Counted from the stretch's first letter, positions 1 to 8,846 are shown. The stretch is DNA of 35,940 nucleotides from Pseudomonadota bacterium (GCA_018823285.1 JAHJIQ010000040.1:1-35940); one strand, 5' to 3'. Program-made: numbers and translations. Notes: generated by a model not told the origin, from the sequence alone.

Positions 1-309
1 AGTCATCTCAAGGACGGTATTTCTTGCCCGGCAGGAGAGAGCGTCTATCACCTGTATGTCATCCGGGTGGGGAACCGGGACCGGCTGCAGGCCAAACTCG
101 CCGAGGCAGGGATCGAGACGGGCATCCATTATCCGGTTCCCCTCCATCTGGCGCCATGTTTCAAGGAACTTGGCGGCAGACAGGGTGATTTCCCGGTGGC
201 CGAACGGGCGGCCGGGGAGATTCTGTCCCTGCCCATGTCGCCGTTCATCACTTTGGAACAGCAGGAATATGTGGTCGAAAACGTAAACAGATGGGGTGAG
301 TCGGTATGA
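1..309 (+). CDS. DegT/DnrJ/EryC1/StrS-family aminotransferase, C-terminal part (cut by window edge)
   Basis: The reading frame is open from the first base and ends at a TGA that overlaps the next start in an ATGA junction. About 102 residues are visible. They match the C-terminal end of PLP-dependent sugar aminotransferases: a strand ending VYHLYVIRV, then RDRLQAKLAEAGIETGIHYPVPLHL, shown here as RDRLQAKLAEAG followed by IETGIHYPVPLHL, and LSLPMSPFIT near the end. Known family role: transamination of a 4-keto or 3-keto nucleotide sugar, cytoplasmic. The PLP lysine lies upstream of the window, so activity cannot be judged. The coupling to an epimerase/glycosyltransferase fusion and a deacetylase suggests amino-sugar synthesis for a surface glycan. 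The family call is strong; the exact sugar is unknown. Confidence 0.9.
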   Translation, partial: SHLKDGISCPAGESVYHLYVIRVGNRDRLQAKLAEAGIETGIHYPVPLHLAPCFKELGGRQGDFPVAERAAGEILSLPMSPFITLEQQEYVVENVNRWGESV

Positions 310-2174
310 AAAACGTTCTGGTTACAGGGGGGGCCGGGTTCATCGGCTCGCATACCGTGGATCTTCTTCTTGCCAAGGGGTACAAGGTAAGGGTGCTCGA
401 TAACCTCGAATATCCCACCCATCTCCACGGCAAAAAATCAACCCTTTCTTCCCAGGTTGAATTCCTCCGGGGGGATATCAGAAACATCGATGATCTGACC
501 CGGGCGCTTCCCGGGATTGACTGGGTGCTTCATCTGGCGGCAACCGGCGGCTTTACTCCCGATATCGGCCGTTATTTCGAGGTCAATTCCGTCGGCACCG
601 CGAATCTGCTTGAGCTTATTCAACAACGGAAATATCGGGTCGAGCGGCTGGTGGTCGCCTCATCGGTCGGCATTTATGGGGAAGGGTTGTACCAGTGTGA
701 GTCCTGCGGACCGGTTGATGGTGTTCGCAGGTTTCTGGAGCAGCTTACAGCCCGAGAGTGGGAGATGCGTTGTGTTCGCTGCGGTCGGGAAGTACGACCG
801 GTTCCCACCCCAGAGACCAAGACCCCTTCGCCGGAAAAGGCGTATTCCATGTCGAAGTTTGATGAGGAGCGTCTTGTCCTGGGATTCGGCAGGGATTTCG
901 ATCTGCATGCCTGCGCCCTTCGCTATTTTCTCACCTATGGTCCCGGGCAGTCGTTGACCAATCCATATACCGGGGTTATTTCGCTTTTTTCTTCGCGCCT
1001 GCTGAACGATCTGCCGCCAATCCTCTATGAAGACGGCGAGCAGTCCCGGGATTTCATCCATGTCAGCGATGTGGCCAGGGGTAACCTGCTGGCCCTGGAA
1101 TCGGAAGCGGCCCGCGACCGGGTTTTCAATGTCGGCAGCGGCCGGGCCACCAAAATCAGGGATGTGGTCGGGATGCTGGCCGAGTTGACCGGAAAAAGCG
1201 GGGTTACCCCCGAGATTCCGGGAGAATTTCGCCCGGGGGAATCCCGTCATATCTATGCCGATATCACCGCCTTCAGCGAGATCGGTTTCAAGCCGACGGT
1301 ACCCCTCAAAGAGGGGTTGGCCGATTACGTTGCGTGGCTGGCCGGCTGCGGAACCGTCGATGAGTATCTGTCGGATGCGATGCGCGAACTGAAGCGGACA
1401 TCCGTCGTCCGCAGTTCTGCCGGGCAGCAGGGTGATCAGCAGGAGGAAGGACTTTCGGTCATTGTCCCGGCCTACAACGAGGCGGGTAATCTGGAGACCT
1501 TCGTCCGTTATACCGTGGAAGCGGTGTCCCGGTTTCTGGGAAATTTCGAAGTGATTATCGTCGATGACGGCAGTCACGACGGAACCGGTTCCATTGCCGA
1601 TCGTCTGGCGGCTGAAGACAACCGGGTCCGGGTGGTGCATCATCCTTTCAATGTCGGATACGGCGGCGCCCAGAAATCGGGATTCACGCATGCCGGCAAG
1701 GAATGGGCCGTGGTGGTCCCGGCGGACCATCAGTTCGATGTCGCCGATCTGGAAAAGTTCTATGCGGCCCGCAAGTCGGCGGACATTATCTGCAGCCGTC
1801 GGATCGAACGCCAGGATCCGATGATCCGGATTCTTATTTCGCGGTTCTACAACTGGCTGATGCGGCTGTTTTATCATGTCCCCCTGCGGGATTTGAACTG
1901 GGTCAAGATGTTTCGGACCAATATCTTCGATGAGATTGAAATCGAAACCCATGGCTTTGCCGTCGACGCGGAGATTGTCGTGATGGCCATGGCTCTGGGA
2001 TACGGATTTGAGGAAATCCCGGTGCCGCATTACCGGCGGACATGGGGTGATCCCACCGGGGTCAGTTTGAGAAATCTCCTGAAAACCGCACTGGAGTTGT
2101 CACGAATAAGAGGCATCGTCAAAAAATTGGCCAGGAGAAAGAATGCAATGGCAAAAACTGATCATCCCTCCTGA
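306..2174 (+). CDS. Fusion: NAD-dependent nucleotide-sugar epimerase with zinc-ribbon insert + GT2 glycosyltransferase
   Basis: Two enzymes lie in one 622-residue chain. Residues 1-350 are an extended SDR epimerase/dehydratase: TGGAGFIG (7-14) binds NAD, Ser119/Ser120 and YSMSK (Tyr180, Lys184) form the catalytic set. Between these sits an insert with two CxxC pairs (Cys131/134 and Cys156/159), which looks like a zinc ribbon. I recall similar inserts in dTDP-L-rhamnose 4-epimerase-like proteins, but cannot check this. Residues about 382-612 are a GT2 domain like dolichyl-phosphate-mannose synthase: LSVIVPAYNE, IIVDDGS (417-423), then VPADHQFD (471-478), where the first Asp of the usual DxD is Pro. 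Residues 350-381 are a Gln/Glu-rich linker. Start is ATG at the ATGA overlap with the aminotransferase. It overlaps the next gene by 32 bases, so translation is probably coupled. Domain calls are firm; substrates are not. Confidence 0.9.
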   Translation: MKNVLVTGGAGFIGSHTVDLLLAKGYKVRVLDNLEYPTHLHGKKSTLSSQVEFLRGDIRNIDDLTRALPGIDWVLHLAATGGFTPDIGRYFEVNSVGTANLLELIQQRKYRVERLVVASSVGIYGEGLYQCESCGPVDGVRRFLEQLTAREWEMRCVRCGREVRPVPTPETKTPSPEKAYSMSKFDEERLVLGFGRDFDLHACALRYFLTYGPGQSLTNPYTGVISLFSSRLLNDLPPILYEDGEQSRDFIHVSDVARGNLLALESEAARDRVFNVGSGRATKIRDVVGMLAELTGKSGVTPEIPGEFRPGESRHIYADITAFSEIGFKPTVPLKEGLADYVAWLAGCGTVDEYLSDAMRELKRTSVVRSSAGQQGDQQEEGLSVIVPAYNEAGNLETFVRYTVEAVSRFLGNFEVIIVDDGSHDGTGSIADRLAAEDNRVRVVHHPFNVGYGGAQKSGFTHAGKEWAVVVPADHQFDVADLEKFYAARKSADIICSRRIERQDPMIRILISRFYNWLMRLFYHVPLRDLNWVKMFRTNIFDEIEIETHGFAVDAEIVVMAMALGYGFEEIPVPHYRRTWGDPTGVSLRNLLKTALELSRIRGIVKKLARRKNAMAKTDHPS

Positions 2175-3234
2175 GCTTACGCCGGACTGGTTCACGGGAG
2201 ACAGCGTTCGGCTGCCGTTGGCCTCAGGGATCAGGCCTATTGTTCGAGGCGCGGAGCAGGGCGGTGTCTTCAATTTTGATGTCGGTCAAGTCATCGATGC
2301 TCTGCGGCAGGAATCCTATGCCCCGCCGATGACCTCACCGGCCCTGGGGATCCCCTTCCCGTACCACCGGCTGCCGGCCTGGTTGCGGCTGCTGGCGGCC
2401 CGGTGTATCTATTTGCCGAAACGTTTGTTCCGGCACCGGCATGACCCTCCCTGGCCCATCGCCGCCGGCGCGGATCTGCTGCTCGCCTTGAGCGGCCGTT
2501 TTCCTCCCCTGAGCTGGGGCGGAAAATGGGCGGTGACCATCACCCATGACGTCGATACCCGCGCCGGGCTTGCTCGGTGTCTGAAGATTGCCGAGCTGGT
2601 CGAAGGGTTCGGTTTTCGATCCTGCTTTTACATCGTCGGTGAAGTCATCACGAGTGATCCCGGGATCGTCCGGGAGCTCCATGAGCGCGGCCATGAGATC
2701 GGCTCCCATGATCTGTATCATGACAATCGGCTCTCTTTTCTGGCGCAACAGGCCATGGAGGATCGGCTGCTGCGGGCCCGGGATACCATCAGACCATACA
2801 ACGGTGTGGGTTTCCGTTCCCCCTCCCTGCTGCGGTCTCCCGGGATGCTTGGTGCGGTCGGCCGGTATTTTGACTATGATTCGAGTGTCTGTGATACCGA
2901 TCTTGAGTTTGATCGGGGCTGCACCACGGTTTTCCCATATCACCTGAAGGGCCTCCTCGAGATCCCGATTACCCTGCCCATGGATTCCTCGTTGCTCTAC
3001 ACCGGACATTCACCGGCGGAAATCCTTCGGCTCTGGCGGGTGAAATGCGAGTATATCAGAAAGACCGGGGGGCTCGCGGTCCTCCTGACCCATGCGGAAC
3101 CGCATCTTGGGGGGCAACAATCGGTGCTTGGCTGCCTGGAGGAATTTCTGGGATGGCTCCGGGATCAACCCGATGCCGCCATGGTACTCCCAGCCGAGAT
3201 CAAGTCTTATGTCAACAGTGATCCATTGAAGTAA
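2143..3234 (+). CDS. Polysaccharide deacetylase family (NodB-like) protein
   Basis: 363 residues. The start is set by AGGAG at 2133-2137, five bases before the ATG, inside the 3' end of the preceding fusion gene. A NodB-type carbohydrate esterase 4 domain begins near residue 130: THDVD (134-138; Asp136 as expected base, Asp138 metal ligand), GSHDLYHD giving His189 and His193 as metal ligands, RSPS (225-228), and LLTHAEPH with His317. All five conserved blocks seem present, so metal-dependent deacetylation of an N-acetyl sugar is likely. Residues 1-128 form an N-terminal extension I do not recognise; no signal peptide is evident, so a cytoplasmic glycan or lipid-linked precursor could be the substrate. 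Last gene of the first operon, with only 21 bases to the convergent YfhO gene. Confidence 0.88.
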   Translation: MQWQKLIIPPELTPDWFTGDSVRLPLASGIRPIVRGAEQGGVFNFDVGQVIDALRQESYAPPMTSPALGIPFPYHRLPAWLRLLAARCIYLPKRLFRHRHDPPWPIAAGADLLLALSGRFPPLSWGGKWAVTITHDVDTRAGLARCLKIAELVEGFGFRSCFYIVGEVITSDPGIVRELHERGHEIGSHDLYHDNRLSFLAQQAMEDRLLRARDTIRPYNGVGFRSPSLLRSPGMLGAVGRYFDYDSSVCDTDLEFDRGCTTVFPYHLKGLLEIPITLPMDSSLLYTGHSPAEILRLWRVKCEYIRKTGGLAVLLTHAEPHLGGQQSVLGCLEEFLGWLRDQPDAAMVLPAEIKSYVNSDPLK

Positions 3235-3255
3235 GTTGTTTGCTTTCAACTCCCT

Positions 3256-5721
3256 CTACCACTTTGGCTCATTACGACCTCGGACAACGGTAAAAAGGCT
3301 CAGGGTGAGAGCTGTCAAGCTTATTATCAGCCCGGGAATAAGGGTCCGGGGGCGGAACTTCATCTCAACCACCGACCGGCCGGCGGGAATCGATACTGAA
3401 CGAAATGCCCCATCGGTCTGGAACACCGGAACCTCCGAACCGTTGACGGTGGCTTCCCACCCGGGATAATAGGTGTCGGTCGTCACCAGGATTCCCGGTG
3501 TGTCACTCAGCACCTCAATGTTCAGCTGATTGTTCTTCTCCTCATATCGGAGAATCAGATGACGGACTTTGCCGTAATGACCGACCAGGGAAGGATTGAT
3601 GAGAGGAATGACTTCTTCCGTCGCCAGGGCCATGGTCGATCGATCCCAAAATCGCTGAACCAGATTAAGCAACAGATCTTGACGGGTGGGCATCGCCTTG
3701 ACTCCTCCGACCACCCTGGCCGGCGCACCGATGTCTCGGATCTTTTTAAAACTGGGACGGTGGATATCTCCCTCATCGAAGTAGTCCTGGGTCAGGGGTG
3801 CATCGACCCAGAACTCGATCCCCAAAATCTTCTCCAAACGGACTACTGAATCTTGCGGAATATCTTCAGAATGGTAGAGGCGCAGGAGCTCCCCGTAATT
3901 TTGAAGTATAAAGCCACGCTGGGAATTGTGAACATGGTCGGCCAGCGACCAGTTGCCGGCAAAGGTGTCCCTTGCCTGACGGAGAAGCGTTTCATTTTCG
4001 ATTCCATAGAGATACTGTTGGGTATTCGGGCGAATGAAAGTGGCATTTGTCGACATTTCCTTGATTGCCTCCTTGAAAGGCCCTTTGTTCTTCATGATCT
4101 CCATATCAGAGGAAGGCAGAAGGGGGTAGGTGGTCAGCAGCAGGTCGAGAAAAACTACGATCACCGTTCCCCATGGGACCATCGCCTGGAATCGACGTTG
4201 TTTTGAAAACATCCCCAAGAGCAGCACGGAGGCAGCTAGCATCATCCCGATAAAGATACAGGCCTGGTCGACCAGTAATGCCCAGGGAATCCTCTCGGCA
4301 AATTCGACTTGGACCAAGTCCAGAAAAAAGAACCGATGCAGTAACCACTTCCCGAATGCCCCTCTGTTCATGAGGCAGAGCACCATAAAACAGGCGGTCA
4401 GGAAACAGGCAACAACAGGAAGTCGGTCAGCCAGCCAACGTCTGGTAGCGGATAAACGTCTCTCTCTCCTGAATTTCATGCTATCAAGGGCGATACCGGC
4501 CAGACAGCTCACGGCAAAAGCAACGCACATCAAGGCCTTTGTTGGCCAACGAAAAAATTGGATCAGCGGGAAAGCATCGTACAACAATGGAAAGAATGGG
4601 GTGAACTTTCCCATGACATAGAGGAGGAAGAAAATGAGCAACAGACAGAGGGTCTCCGTACGAAAACGGGTTATGAGGTCGTCATTGTTTTCCTGTGCCG
4701 GTCCCCGACCTCCGACAAGTCTGCTCCAGAGTGCGGTAAGGCAGAGGACCACCGGTAGAATGCCGACGTAGCAGGTGGTTAACCAGAATTCTATGGAACT
4801 CGGAGACCAGAACTTCCCCGCATACCCTGCGGTTCCGAAGAGGTACGGGAAGAGTGTTGTCAAGGCCATCAGCGGATGGAATGAAGCCTGGTCTAGAGCA
4901 GGTCCCATCTCGTCAACTTTCGAAAAGGCAAAGAGATCCAACACAGGCAGAAGTTGGACGGCGCAAAGCATGAGGGATAAGGCAGAGATCCCTGCAAGCC
5001 CAGCCAACGGTTTAACCGCACTGTACCAGCCTGAGCCCATGCGCCAGCGGACTCCGCCGAAGAAAACACCAAGGAGGGACAAGGACATGCCGGTGAACAG
5101 AACCGCTTCCGGATAGCCAGCCATGAACTGCATGCCCATGGCAAAAACGACCATGAGAAACCGTTTCAGGGATCCTCGGCGAATCCATCGGCAATACAGA
5201 GCTACAATCAGCGGATACCAGCAATATCCGCAGAGAAACGCAAAAAATTCGAGCCGGGTCACCGTTTGGGTACTGAAGGCAAAGGCCGTGGCAGCGAGCA
5301 CCGCGCCAGCATGGGAGATTCGCCATGTTCTACAGGCTAACCACACACCCCAGGCAGCCAGTAATACATGAAGGGAGGATAAGATCACATTGGCTTGGGG
5401 AACCTTGATCAGAAGAAAAAGGAGATTCGGGGGGTAAAACACCGCATTCTCAATGCTGGAGAGAAACGGTTCACCAGCACCGGAGTAAGGATTCCAGAGG
5501 GGGAAGTGCCCGGCCAGCATATGGGTTCGGAAGAACTGTTCTGTTGGGTAAAAATCCAAGATCAGGTCACGAAGGAGAAAAAACCGACCGGTAAATAAAA
5601 ACCTACCGAAAAAGATCAGAACAAGGATGGTCAATAGACCGAGAAAAATCAAACGAATGGTGAATGAATCGCTGGTATCGGGGGCTCCTGATGGGGTAAG
5701 ATTGCCGATGGCAGAACGCAT
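3256..5721 (-). CDS. YfhO-family large multi-pass membrane protein (GT-C-like)
   Basis: 821 residues with many hydrophobic helices; TM1 is near residues 24-42. The periplasmic-loop signature typical of YfhO-like proteins follows: Arg51-Asp52, HFPLWNPYSGAGEPFL (72-87), and NAVFYPPNLLF. The last 90 or so residues hold the family's C-terminal block, YYPGWEATVNG, FRSVSIPAG and FRPR, then a final TM helix. Known: YfhO proteins are GT-C-fold relatives linked to glycosylation of teichoic acid or other surface polymers; function outside Firmicutes is unclear. Start: ATG with AGGAG about ten bases upstream. A monocistronic minus-strand gene between two plus-strand groups. A second family member lies at 18499-20901 and a decayed piece at 33438-33597. 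Confidence 0.85.
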   Translation of the reverse strand: MRSAIGNLTPSGAPDTSDSFTIRLIFLGLLTILVLIFFGRFLFTGRFFLLRDLILDFYPTEQFFRTHMLAGHFPLWNPYSGAGEPFLSSIENAVFYPPNLLFLLIKVPQANVILSSLHVLLAAWGVWLACRTWRISHAGAVLAATAFAFSTQTVTRLEFFAFLCGYCWYPLIVALYCRWIRRGSLKRFLMVVFAMGMQFMAGYPEAVLFTGMSLSLLGVFFGGVRWRMGSGWYSAVKPLAGLAGISALSLMLCAVQLLPVLDLFAFSKVDEMGPALDQASFHPLMALTTLFPYLFGTAGYAGKFWSPSSIEFWLTTCYVGILPVVLCLTALWSRLVGGRGPAQENNDDLITRFRTETLCLLLIFFLLYVMGKFTPFFPLLYDAFPLIQFFRWPTKALMCVAFAVSCLAGIALDSMKFRRERRLSATRRWLADRLPVVACFLTACFMVLCLMNRGAFGKWLLHRFFFLDLVQVEFAERIPWALLVDQACIFIGMMLAASVLLLGMFSKQRRFQAMVPWGTVIVVFLDLLLTTYPLLPSSDMEIMKNKGPFKEAIKEMSTNATFIRPNTQQYLYGIENETLLRQARDTFAGNWSLADHVHNSQRGFILQNYGELLRLYHSEDIPQDSVVRLEKILGIEFWVDAPLTQDYFDEGDIHRPSFKKIRDIGAPARVVGGVKAMPTRQDLLLNLVQRFWDRSTMALATEEVIPLINPSLVGHYGKVRHLILRYEEKNNQLNIEVLSDTPGILVTTDTYYPGWEATVNGSEVPVFQTDGAFRSVSIPAGRSVVEMKFRPRTLIPGLIISLTALTLSLFTVVRGRNEPKW

Positions 5722-5766
5722 GAAGGGACTTCTCCTGTGCTCCCTCCGCCGTCCCCAATAGATTTA

Positions 5767-5838
5767 TTCTACAGAAAAACGACCCAACCTCAAATTCGTC
5801 CCAATGGAATAACCGAGGGGAGATCGTCGTCTGTAGAA
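5767..5838. repeat. 9-bp inverted repeat in the divergent intergenic region
   Basis: TTCTACAGA at 5767-5775 and its exact complement TCTGTAGAA at 5830-5838 flank 54 bases between two divergently transcribed genes. The spacing is wide for one hairpin but would suit two half-sites. Function not shown. Confidence 0.3.
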
Positions 5839-5904
5839 AAACAGATATTCCTCATCAGATTTTTATTTTATATAGATAAACCATAGCAGTTTTAGAGGGT
5901 TGAA

Positions 5905-5967
5905 TCAAGAATGAAAGCCATGAAAGCTGCCGCTGAACATATTGCCGTTCAGGTAAGGGAGATATGG
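5905..5967 (-). pseudogene. Remnant of an amidinotransferase 3' end
   Basis: Read on the minus strand, 20 codons before a TGA give PYLPYLNGNMF then SGSFHGFHS. This resembles the catalytic C-terminus of the intact amidinotransferase at 33696-34799, LPFLNGKMF then GGGFHCFTLD. The position of the catalytic Cys is Gly here, and the frame ends early, so it cannot be functional. The DNA is also alike (compare 5913-5950 with 33741-33776). Nothing else of that gene was recognised nearby. The match is short, so chance is not excluded. Confidence 0.55.
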
Positions 5968-5992
5968 ATAATTATTTTTCAGGGGCGCGAAG

Positions 5993-7006
5993 ATGACCCG
6001 TTTCAAATATATTGTTTTCTCTGTAATCCCTCTCCTCCTTTTGCTTGTATCCCTGGAAGTTTTTTTTCGTCTGGCCGGGATTGGTAAACCTTTTTTGACG
6101 ACTTTGCCGATCTGGGACGGTCCCCTGGAAATCCTCCTTCCTGATCCCGATATCGGTTTTCGATTGAAACCAAATTCTGCCAGTGGCTGTATTACGTTAA
6201 ACGCTCTCGGCTTTCGCGATCACGAATTGAATCAAAAAGCCGATATCAAGATTTTATGTCTGGGTGATTCCGTTGCTTTTGGTTGGGGCGTTACCGATCC
6301 CTCCAATACCTATTCCGGGGTCCTTGAGAAAATTCTCAAGGAAAAGGCGGCTGCAGTCGGAAAAACGGTTGAGGTCTTTAATGGTGGGATTCCAAGCTAT
6401 CAGCTTTATCAAGGCGTTGGTCTTTATCTTCATCACCTGGCCAAGGTTACGAATTGGGATTATGTCATCTGTTCGTTTGGCTGGAACGAGAGTGGCGAAC
6501 CCGGGACAGTCGATCAACTGGGCAGGGAGGATGCAGTCATGCTGGACTATATCAGACGAAATCCTTCAGATGAAAATGGTCTGGTCAAGAAATTGAGAAA
6601 TGGCGCCGAACGACTTTGGCTGTACAATGGCATGGAATCCCTCTACGTCCAGATCATGCTGGCGGATGAGATCAGGAACGCGAATTATCCGTTTTTGGTT
6701 TACGAGCGGCAGTTGACCGATTTTGCCCGGGCGGTCAAGGGTAATCACGCCCGGCCTGTGTTTCTCGCCATTCAGGTCAAGGAGGAGGACAAGGGCAATA
6801 ACTACCAACAGGTCATGCTGCGATTCAATAGCTCTGCCAAAAAAGTGGCCGAAAAGGAACAAGCGCTCTTTATCGAAACTGATTTGCTCTTTCAAAAAGA
6901 AAGACCCGGCTGGTATGACCATGTTCATTTTGACGAACAGGGACACCGGATAATTGCTGAGTCACTCGGTATAATCCTTACCCGGGAGTTAAATATCCCT
7001 TGGTAG
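5993..7006 (+). CDS. Membrane-anchored SGNH/GDSL hydrolase-like protein
   Basis: 337 residues. Start: ATG eight bases after AGGGG. An N-terminal hydrophobic helix (residues 5-27) should anchor it in the inner membrane with the rest in the periplasm. The SGNH blocks are visible: ILCLGDSVAFGWG (87-99, nucleophile Ser93), a GWNESG segment (163-168) with Asn165 as the oxyanion-hole residue in a variant of GxND, and WYDHVHFD (307-314) giving the Asp309/His312 pair. An AlgX/AlgJ-like or acyl-esterase role in acetylation or deacetylation of a surface glycan is possible. It starts a plus-strand group with the GT-C-like gene 25 bases downstream. Family call good; reaction unknown. Confidence 0.8.
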   Translation: MTRFKYIVFSVIPLLLLLVSLEVFFRLAGIGKPFLTTLPIWDGPLEILLPDPDIGFRLKPNSASGCITLNALGFRDHELNQKADIKILCLGDSVAFGWGVTDPSNTYSGVLEKILKEKAAAVGKTVEVFNGGIPSYQLYQGVGLYLHHLAKVTNWDYVICSFGWNESGEPGTVDQLGREDAVMLDYIRRNPSDENGLVKKLRNGAERLWLYNGMESLYVQIMLADEIRNANYPFLVYERQLTDFARAVKGNHARPVFLAIQVKEEDKGNNYQQVMLRFNSSAKKVAEKEQALFIETDLLFQKERPGWYDHVHFDEQGHRIIAESLGIILTRELNIPW

Positions 7007-7031
7007 GTTATAAATATAAAGTTGTTGTTCC

Positions 7032-8666
7032 GTGAACCCGTCCAGCCGGATCGGACCGCTTCACCAACCCATCACCTATCTGAACCAGGGGGGCAATTTG
7101 TCGAATAAGTTCGTAAACGATAAGATGTTCGTGTTGCTGTTTTTTGCCGTGTATCTGGTTATCGGGCTATTTGTGTTCGATGATTACGGCATATCGTGGG
7201 ACGAAGATGTGTCACGATATACCGGGAGTATCGCTTTAGGGGCTGCGATCAATAGCGATGTTCATTACTCCGACCCGTTTCATGGACCAACCTTTGAAAT
7301 GTTGCTTGCCGGAATCGAAAAGGTGTTCGGCATGGGAGATGATAACCTGAGGGAAGTCTACTTCATGCGGCATCTGGTGACCTTCCTCCTGTTTTATCTT
7401 GGTGTCTGGTTCTTCTTTCTCCTCTGTCGAAACCGTTTTCACAGCTGGCGGATTGGTCTTCTCGGGAGCTTTCTTCTGGTGCTAAGCCCCCGGATATTCG
7501 CCCATTCCTTCTATAACTCCAAGGATATCGCGGGCCTTGCGCTTTTTATCATCAGTATTTTTACCCTGTTGAGATTTCTGGAAAAGAAGACATTTCGCAG
7601 AGCTCTCCTGCATGCATTAACGAGTGCGATTCTCATCGATGTTAGGATTATGGGAGTAATTATCCCGGTTTTTACGGTTTGTCTGTTCGCTTCCGATCTC
7701 ATGCTGCAGCACAAAAAAGTGGAGTGGCCGGCGGCAATAAAGGCATGTTTGCTTTACCTGGTTTTTCTCGTTCCATTGACTGTCCTTTTCTGGCCGCTCC
7801 TATGGAAAGATCCGCTGATTAATTTTATCGGAGCGTTCAAACTTATGGCCCATTTCGAATCCGATCTGGTGTTGTTCAATGGGGAATTTATACAAGCCTC
7901 GGCGCTGCCATGGTATTATTGCCCCGTTTGGATCCTGATAACGACCCCATTGATGTACACGGTGTTTTTTGCTGTCGGCTGCGGGGTGTTCTTATGGTCC
8001 CTGGCTATCAGGCGATGGGATTTTTTAAGAGACAGGATGGACGATGTGCTGTTCCTTTCGTGGTTCTTCGGGCCCGTTTTGGCGGTGATAATCCTTGGAT
8101 CGACGCTTTACGACGGATGGCGGCATATGTATTTTGTCTATCCGGCATTTATTCTGTTATCGGTCAAAGGGATCGTGACGGTATTGGATTTTACAAAGGA
8201 TCGCAGGTCAAAGAGTTTGTCCAGGGCGGGGAATATCGCTGTAAAGCTTGTGGTAACCGGCGCGCTGATCGGTTCCGCCTGGACCATCGGCAAAATGCAT
8301 CCGTATCAGAACGTCTATTTCAACAGACTTGCCGGTAAAAACCTCACGGAAATAATCAACAAATTCGAATTGGATTACTGGGGGCTTTCTTATCGGGAAT
8401 GCCTGGAATATATATTGGAACATGATCAGAGGAAGAATATTAAAATATCCTACGCCAATTTCGCCGCAGTGGTGAATTCCTATATTTTACCGGCGAAAGA
8501 AAGGCAACGATTGACCTATGTAGAAATACTCGGGGATGCCGATTATCTGATCGACAATTTCCGATGGCGTAAGGGAGGGTATCCATTCCTGGAAAAGAGT
8601 GAGATCTATTCGGTGGAGGTTGCCGGTGGAAAAATAGCCTCGGTATACGACGTGTCACTCCTGTAA
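7032..8666 (+). CDS. GT-C-like multi-pass membrane protein, possible glycosyltransferase 39-like
   Basis: About 544 residues, mainly hydrophobic helices. The first TM is near residues 32-50, followed by ISWDED (54-59), an acidic loop as in GT-C enzymes that use polyprenyl-phosphate sugars. SPRIFAHSFYNSKD (152-165) resembles the second conserved loop of PMT/ArnT-like proteins. A soluble C-terminal tail of about 120 residues follows the last helices. Start is uncertain: GTG at 7032 has no clear ribosome site; TTG at 7098 has AGGGGGG at 7087-7093, and ATG at 7125 lies right at TM1. The TTG at 7098 looks best on ribosome-site grounds. It probably belongs with the SGNH-like gene upstream. Family assignment is structural guesswork from motifs. 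Confidence 0.75.
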   Translation: MNPSSRIGPLHQPITYLNQGGNLSNKFVNDKMFVLLFFAVYLVIGLFVFDDYGISWDEDVSRYTGSIALGAAINSDVHYSDPFHGPTFEMLLAGIEKVFGMGDDNLREVYFMRHLVTFLLFYLGVWFFFLLCRNRFHSWRIGLLGSFLLVLSPRIFAHSFYNSKDIAGLALFIISIFTLLRFLEKKTFRRALLHALTSAILIDVRIMGVIIPVFTVCLFASDLMLQHKKVEWPAAIKACLLYLVFLVPLTVLFWPLLWKDPLINFIGAFKLMAHFESDLVLFNGEFIQASALPWYYCPVWILITTPLMYTVFFAVGCGVFLWSLAIRRWDFLRDRMDDVLFLSWFFGPVLAVIILGSTLYDGWRHMYFVYPAFILLSVKGIVTVLDFTKDRRSKSLSRAGNIAVKLVVTGALIGSAWTIGKMHPYQNVYFNRLAGKNLTEIINKFELDYWGLSYRECLEYILEHDQRKNIKISYANFAAVVNSYILPAKERQRLTYVEILGDADYLIDNFRWRKGGYPFLEKSEIYSVEVAGGKIASVYDVSLL

Positions 8667-8710
8667 AGCGCAACGTTCTGACCGGTATTCATTTCGTTAT
8701 GGATCTCCTG

Positions 8711-8846
8711 TTTTCACCCTTCGGGTATAAGTCTCGATGTCTCGCAGGCTCGCTTTCGCCCAGGGGCATAAGTTTCGTATAAGCAGGCACGCTGCTTAAC
8801 TTAACTAATCGGTACGAGCAGACGAGCTGCTCAACTCAGCTTTTAA
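8711..8846 (+). repeat. Dispersed intergenic repeat family 1, copy A
   Basis: Begins TTTTCACCCTTCGGGTATAA and holds two tandem, related hairpin units: 8781-8797 (AAGCAG, five-base loop, CTGCTT) and 8816-8832 (GAGCAG, five-base loop, CTGCTC). Each is preceded by GTA and followed by AACT. Related copies lie at 25119-25298 (opposite strand), 35635-35692 and, in part, 15843-15886. Non-coding; it fills most of the gap upstream of the GT2 gene. Confidence 0.85.

Noticed and set aside
660..2030. Long minus-strand open frame (456 codons) opposite the fusion gene
   Set aside because: It is antisense to a gene with clear epimerase and GT2 motifs; its translation has no recognisable domain and is an effect of high GC.
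8711..8846. Integron attC site or tRNA-like gene at the hairpin repeats
   Set aside because: No clear GTTRRRY/RYYYAAC core pair flanks the copies, no integrase is present, and no cloverleaf or anticodon arm can be drawn.
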